From: an uncultured Prevotella sp.
GTDB lineage: Bacteria > Bacteroidota > Bacteroidia > Bacteroidales > Bacteroidaceae
DNA: 64,000 bases
Direction: 5' to 3'
NCBI GenBank assembly: GCA_944321295.1
Contig: CALUKU010000007.1
Coordinates: 24,248 to 88,247 of the forward strand
Shown piece after piece: positions 60,402 through 64,000 of this stretch. Position numbers and translations under genes: made by a program. The first letter of the stretch is position 1, and each line of letters starts with the position of its first letter. The notes under the pieces were generated by a model. It was given only the letters and a program-made list of their open reading frames with translations. It was not told where the DNA came from and made no database searches.

Positions 60402-61192
60402 TGATGAAATTAAGACTAGTTATATTTTTATTATCTTTTGCCAGTATTGCCTATTCCATGAATTATAAAATATTGGATGCAGATATTGACAGTGTTTTCG
60501 TTATGAGAGTAAAATGGAATAGCGAAGCTTTGTATGATCCGGCGTTTACTTGCATGTATTTTGAAGAAGATGTGAACTATGTAGGGTACATGTTAAGGAA
60601 GAACACGGATGATAGAATAATGCGGAAGCTATTTAAAGAATTGAAGAACTTAAACGAAGGAAGAGAACACATTATGGATGTAAGATGTAAAATTCATTTT
60701 TATTCATCTGACACATTGGCCTTTACCGCATGTGTGGATGAATACAGAACTCTTATGGATGGTTGTTTTTATCGTACGACTAAAGGACTGATAAAAATAA
60801 TAGATAAGATATCAGACACTCATGTTTTGAAAACATTAAATAATAGAAATAGTATAAACAAAGAATGGCCTAAAATGATTTTTGGAAAAGACAGCTTGGA
60901 ACGATACATAACAAAAGAATTGATACCTTTGTTCAAAAATATTGAGAGGTCTGACACTTTAAAGTTAGGTGGTATTGTCAGGATTGACAAAAGCGGGAAA
61001 ACAAAATATGTAATGATGGTTCAACAGAGCAGACTCGACAATAAAATTCCGAAAAATGTAATTGATGAGTTTTGTAATGTTTTCAAAAATATAATAATCT
61101 GGAATCCAGATAATGAACGTACTTCCTATGAAAGCATACCTATTCATATAAATGTGATTTTAAATCCTCCATCCCCCGAAAACATTCAGTAA
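60398..61192 (+). CDS. Putative exported immunity protein of cassette 2
   Basis: A 264-residue protein with a signal peptide (KLRLVIFLLSFASIAYS) and a soluble, Lys/Asn-rich body. It contains GGIVRIDKSGKTKYVMMVQ, reminiscent of a TonB-like C-terminal segment, but I cannot assign a family. It overlaps the stop of the peptidase-like toxin by four bases, which marks it as the cognate immunity gene. Envelope location would fit protection against a toxin that acts in the periplasm. Confidence 0.7.
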   Translation: MMMKLRLVIFLLSFASIAYSMNYKILDADIDSVFVMRVKWNSEALYDPAFTCMYFEEDVNYVGYMLRKNTDDRIMRKLFKELKNLNEGREHIMDVRCKIHFYSSDTLAFTACVDEYRTLMDGCFYRTTKGLIKIIDKISDTHVLKTLNNRNSINKEWPKMIFGKDSLERYITKELIPLFKNIERSDTLKLGGIVRIDKSGKTKYVMMVQQSRLDNKIPKNVIDEFCNVFKNIIIWNPDNERTSYESIPIHINVILNPPSPENIQ

Positions 61193-61262
61193 ATACTAAT
61201 TGTTTATTTAAGAATAATTTTGGAAATTAGTTGCATAATATGTTGTATATGTGTATTTAGTC

Positions 61263-63050
61263 ATGCAGAAGGTGATAAAAAATAGTATAAAAGATTTCTC
61301 GGCTACGTTCTGTGGTCGCTATGCATGGACTACAGAATACTCATATGACCTTCACGGCCGGCCGACGGCAGTCAGCTCAAAGGCCTTCGAGGAGGAGCTG
61401 TTCTATACGGGCGGTAACGGCGAGCCGTGCTACGGCGGCGGCATAAGCAGCGTTGAGTGGCGCAACCCCAACTATCCGAAGCTCCGCGGCTACATGTACT
61501 ACTATGACGCCTTGGGACGGCTCGAGTCGGCCGTCTACGGCGAGAACGAGGGACTGGCGACCAATCCCAACCGCTATAACGAAACCGTGCTTGAGTACAC
61601 GGAGAACGGAGCGATAAAGCGTTTCCAGCGGCGTGGACTCAAGCAGAACAACGTTTACGGTAAGATAGACAACCTCCACATAAGCCTTGACGGTAACCGT
61701 GTGGTGCACGTCGTCGACGACGCCCTGCCCGTAGTGCGCAAGGGAGCGGTCGACTTCACTGACGATGTGGACGTGAGGGAGGAATACACCTATAACGCTG
61801 ACGGTGCCTTGACGGGCGACGCCAACCGCGGGATAGCGAAGATAGACTACGACGCGTGTGGCTATCCACGGCGTGTGCAGTTCATGGACGGCAGCGTGAC
61901 GGAGTACGTCTATACGGTTACGGGCGTGAAATTGCGCACGGTGCACCGCACGGCAGTGCCGGGCATAAGCGTGGCCTTCGGGCAGACGCGCGAGCTGACG
62001 GAGGGCGAAACGCTGAGCGCGGACTCGACCGACTACCTTGGCAACCTCATCCTTGAGGACGGCGAGCCGTCGAAATATCTTTTCGGGGGAGGCTATTGCT
62101 CGTTCGATAGTGACGGAATCAGCTACCATTACTACGACCGCGACCACCAGGGCAACATCCGCGCCGTTGTCAATTCCGACGGAACCGTAGAGCAGATAAT
62201 GAACTACTATCCCTTCGGCACTCCCTTCAGCGACAACACCGCGATGAACCCCGACCACCAGCCATACAAGTACAACGGCAAGGAGTTCGAGGCTATGCAC
62301 GGCCGCCATGCCTATGACTACGGCGCGAGGTTTTACGATCCTCTGTTGCCGACGTGGGACAGGATGGACCCGCTTTGCGAGAAGTATTACCATGTAAGCC
62401 CGTACGCATATTGCGCAAACGACCCTGTTAACAGGATAGATCTTTTCGGGTTGAGGGATTACGATATGGACGAGCTTGACGATGAAGAGAAGTGGAAGCA
62501 GTTTGACGTAGACAAAGACAGGATAGTGCTTGACGAGCTTGAAGTAATAAAGAAGGACTTTTGGGAAAGAGCAGCAACTCTTTTGAGTGATATAGATGGC
62601 CTTTCACAAATTCCGATGAATTCGGACAAACTGATAAAGTCGTCAACTAAAAGTCGTAAGGCATGGGAAGCGAAGAAATATGTTACAAATAATTTTCCAT
62701 GGACCAAACCTTATTTGAAGGGATGCCATCCGAGCCATTATTATAAGGCTGCAACGAAAGGTTATAGTTCTGTTGCTAAATTTGGAAAGAATTTAGGTCG
62801 TCTTGGGAACGTTATATCAATATGGCAGATGTATAATAAAGAACAGATTAAAGTTTCGAATGTTGCGGGTATAGGTATGACTTTCTTTACTGCCGCATCA
62901 CCTATTGGTTGGGCTATAGCTGGAGGATATGCACTTGTAGATCTTGGTATAATTGGGTTTACAGGTAATAGCGTAGACGATTACTTGGATACTTTCAGCG
63001 AAAATTATTTTGGATTAGAAAATGGAGTATTACTTGATTTTAATGACTAA
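61263..63050 (+). CDS. Orphan Rhs cassette 3, tip homologous to that of cassette 1
   Basis: A frame of ~595 residues from the ATG at 61,263 (MQKVIKNSIKDFSATFCGR); a GTG 12 bases upstream is also in frame. It joins the core at SYDLHGRPTAVSSK and runs through the hallmark to DPVNRIDLFGL. The tip begins almost identical to that of cassette 1 (RDYDMDELDDEEKWKQFDVD) and then diverges (FGKNLGRLGNVISIWQMYNKEQIKVSNVAGIGMT), keeping the hydrophobic SPIGWAIAGGYALVDLGI end. No signal peptide. Toxin variants of one family are thus stored side by side. Confidence 0.82.
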   Translation: MQKVIKNSIKDFSATFCGRYAWTTEYSYDLHGRPTAVSSKAFEEELFYTGGNGEPCYGGGISSVEWRNPNYPKLRGYMYYYDALGRLESAVYGENEGLATNPNRYNETVLEYTENGAIKRFQRRGLKQNNVYGKIDNLHISLDGNRVVHVVDDALPVVRKGAVDFTDDVDVREEYTYNADGALTGDANRGIAKIDYDACGYPRRVQFMDGSVTEYVYTVTGVKLRTVHRTAVPGISVAFGQTRELTEGETLSADSTDYLGNLILEDGEPSKYLFGGGYCSFDSDGISYHYYDRDHQGNIRAVVNSDGTVEQIMNYYPFGTPFSDNTAMNPDHQPYKYNGKEFEAMHGRHAYDYGARFYDPLLPTWDRMDPLCEKYYHVSPYAYCANDPVNRIDLFGLRDYDMDELDDEEKWKQFDVDKDRIVLDELEVIKKDFWERAATLLSDIDGLSQIPMNSDKLIKSSTKSRKAWEAKKYVTNNFPWTKPYLKGCHPSHYYKAATKGYSSVAKFGKNLGRLGNVISIWQMYNKEQIKVSNVAGIGMTFFTAASPIGWAIAGGYALVDLGIIGFTGNSVDDYLDTFSENYFGLENGVLLDFND

Positions 63051-63066
63051 AAAATAATTAAGAATT

Positions 63067-63525
63067 ATGAATTTGTTCAGTTATTTCTTTTACAGGTCTT
63101 ATAAAATATATAAGAAGTATAAAGAACTGCCACTATTTAGCAGCATTATTTATATGCAAGTAAATATGAATTTATTGTTATGTCCTTTAAATACATTTAT
63201 TTCTTCCTTGTTCCACGGAGAAAACAAGACCCCTTCGTCATTGATGTTTGGAATGTTGATGATTATAGAAATGTATTATATCGGGAAATATTATAAACGT
63301 AACGGGAGAAAAATATTGAAGGAATATGAAAAAATTGACACGTCAAGATTCGATAGTTTCTTTCCTATGTCCGTTACATGTATACTGATACCATTTACGT
63401 TATTGGCTTGGGCACTTTTAATGTTCCCAGTCGTTCATTCAATGCTATTACCAGCGTTAAATCTTAAAGGATGTTTGTATCCATATGTGGAATTTATCGA
63501 CATAAACTTAAACTTATACTTATAA
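63067..63525 (+). CDS. Putative membrane immunity protein of cassette 3
   Basis: A 152-residue protein homologous to the one at 58,107: NLFSYFFYRSYKIYKKYKELP, four hydrophobic segments, YYIGKYYKRNGRKILKEYEKIDTSRFD and an ending PALNLKGCLYPYVEF. Identity to its paralogue is moderate, higher at the N-terminus. It lies 16 bases after the toxin. The shared order in both cassettes supports a toxin-specific immunity role. Confidence 0.72.
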   Translation: MNLFSYFFYRSYKIYKKYKELPLFSSIIYMQVNMNLLLCPLNTFISSLFHGENKTPSSLMFGMLMIIEMYYIGKYYKRNGRKILKEYEKIDTSRFDSFFPMSVTCILIPFTLLAWALLMFPVVHSMLLPALNLKGCLYPYVEFIDINLNLYL

Positions 63526-63536
63526 GCTTTCGAAAT

Positions 63537-64000
63537 ATGGCATTTTATGGTGTACAAGGATTTTCCTACGACGCCTTGGGACGGCTCGAGTCGGCCGTCT
63601 ACGGCGAGAACGAGGGACTGGTTACCAACCCGAACCGTTACAACGAAACCGTGCTCGAGTACACGGAGAACGGAGCTATAAAGCGTTTCCAACGGCGTGG
63701 ACTCAAGCAGGACAACGTTTACGGCAAGATAGAAAACTTGAACATAAGCCTTGACGGTAACCGCGTGGTGCACGTCGTCGACGACGCCCTGCCCGTAGCA
63801 CGCAAGGGCTCGGTGGACTTCACCGACAGCGGGGAGCACCAGACTGAATACACCTACAACGCCGACGGCGCCTTGACGGGCGACGCCAACCGCGGAATAG
63901 CCAAAATCGACTACGACGCCTGCGGCTATCCACGGCGTGTGCAGTTCATGGACGGCAGCGTGACGGAGTACGTCTATACGGTTACGGGCGTGAAATTGCG
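63537..64000 (+). CDS. Orphan Rhs cassette 4, 3' end outside window
   Basis: An ATG at 63,537 (MAFYGVQGFS) opens a frame that joins the Rhs core at YDALGRLESAVYGENEG and stays open to the end of the window (~154 codons). As with the other cassettes, a short unrelated start replaces the secreted N-terminus. Its toxin tip lies beyond 64,000. Core differences (VTNPNRY, KQDNVYGKIENLNI) show it is an independent copy. Confidence 0.78.
   Translation, partial: MAFYGVQGFSYDALGRLESAVYGENEGLVTNPNRYNETVLEYTENGAIKRFQRRGLKQDNVYGKIENLNISLDGNRVVHVVDDALPVARKGSVDFTDSGEHQTEYTYNADGALTGDANRGIAKIDYDACGYPRRVQFMDGSVTEYVYTVTGVKL

Overview
The window looks like a chromosomal segment of a Prevotella-like member of the Bacteroidales. 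The evidence is TTTG/TAnnTTTG promoters, a 287-residue primary sigma factor without region 1.1, an Nqr sodium pump, an UpxY-type antiterminator, phage-like accessory proteins common in Bacteroidales, and dispersed repeats of a Prevotella type. Base composition is mosaic: housekeeping genes and Rhs cores are GC-rich, while the middle of the polysaccharide cluster, the toxin tips and the immunity genes are AT-rich.

Layout. 1-6.3 kb: the end of an UpxY-like antiterminator, then a mixed-strand accessory module (hypothetical, amidase, 33-aa smalltalk peptide, HU-like protein, DUF4248, DUF3987 primase/helicase-like, BT4734/VirE-N protein) in repeat-rich DNA. 6.5-9.2 kb: a PIN toxin-antitoxin pair between two inverted copies of a hairpin repeat, then an IS481-like insertion sequence. 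9.5-22.2 kb: a surface polysaccharide cluster with a Wzx flippase, two F420H2-dehydrogenase-like/pyruvyltransferase pairs, GT8, two GT2, a Wzy polymerase, GT4 and GT14. Two of its genes are interrupted at runs of exactly eight G, and in both cases one extra G restores the frame, so both look phase-variable and OFF. 22.6-24.4 kb: an unrecognised three-gene overlapping cassette. 25-28.3 kb: a WecG/TagA transferase, a secreted glycosidase and a hypothetical gene. 29-34.9 kb: nqrABCDEF. 35.3-46.6 kb: phosphoglucomutase, fabD, a GH13 amylase, an AlaX-like editing protein, rpoD, an HtrA protease, RNase P RNA and a YihY-family protein.

47.7-64 kb: a polymorphic toxin locus. A secreted protein with a possible type IX sorting tail precedes a full-length Rhs protein (1919 aa). 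Four truncated Rhs cassettes follow, each starting at a different point of the Rhs core. The three complete ones end in a distinct or diverged toxin tip followed by a probable immunity gene; the fourth runs out of the window. Long stretches of core DNA are nearly identical between copies, which would allow tip switching by recombination.

Intergenic DNA is full of non-autonomous repeats: a ~70-bp hairpin with compensating stem changes that supplies the -7 box of rnpB, 250-420-bp elements with ~25-bp terminal inverted repeats, a MITE with 29-bp arms, and degenerate short-period repeats. All functional calls are from reading translations and motifs; no database search was possible.
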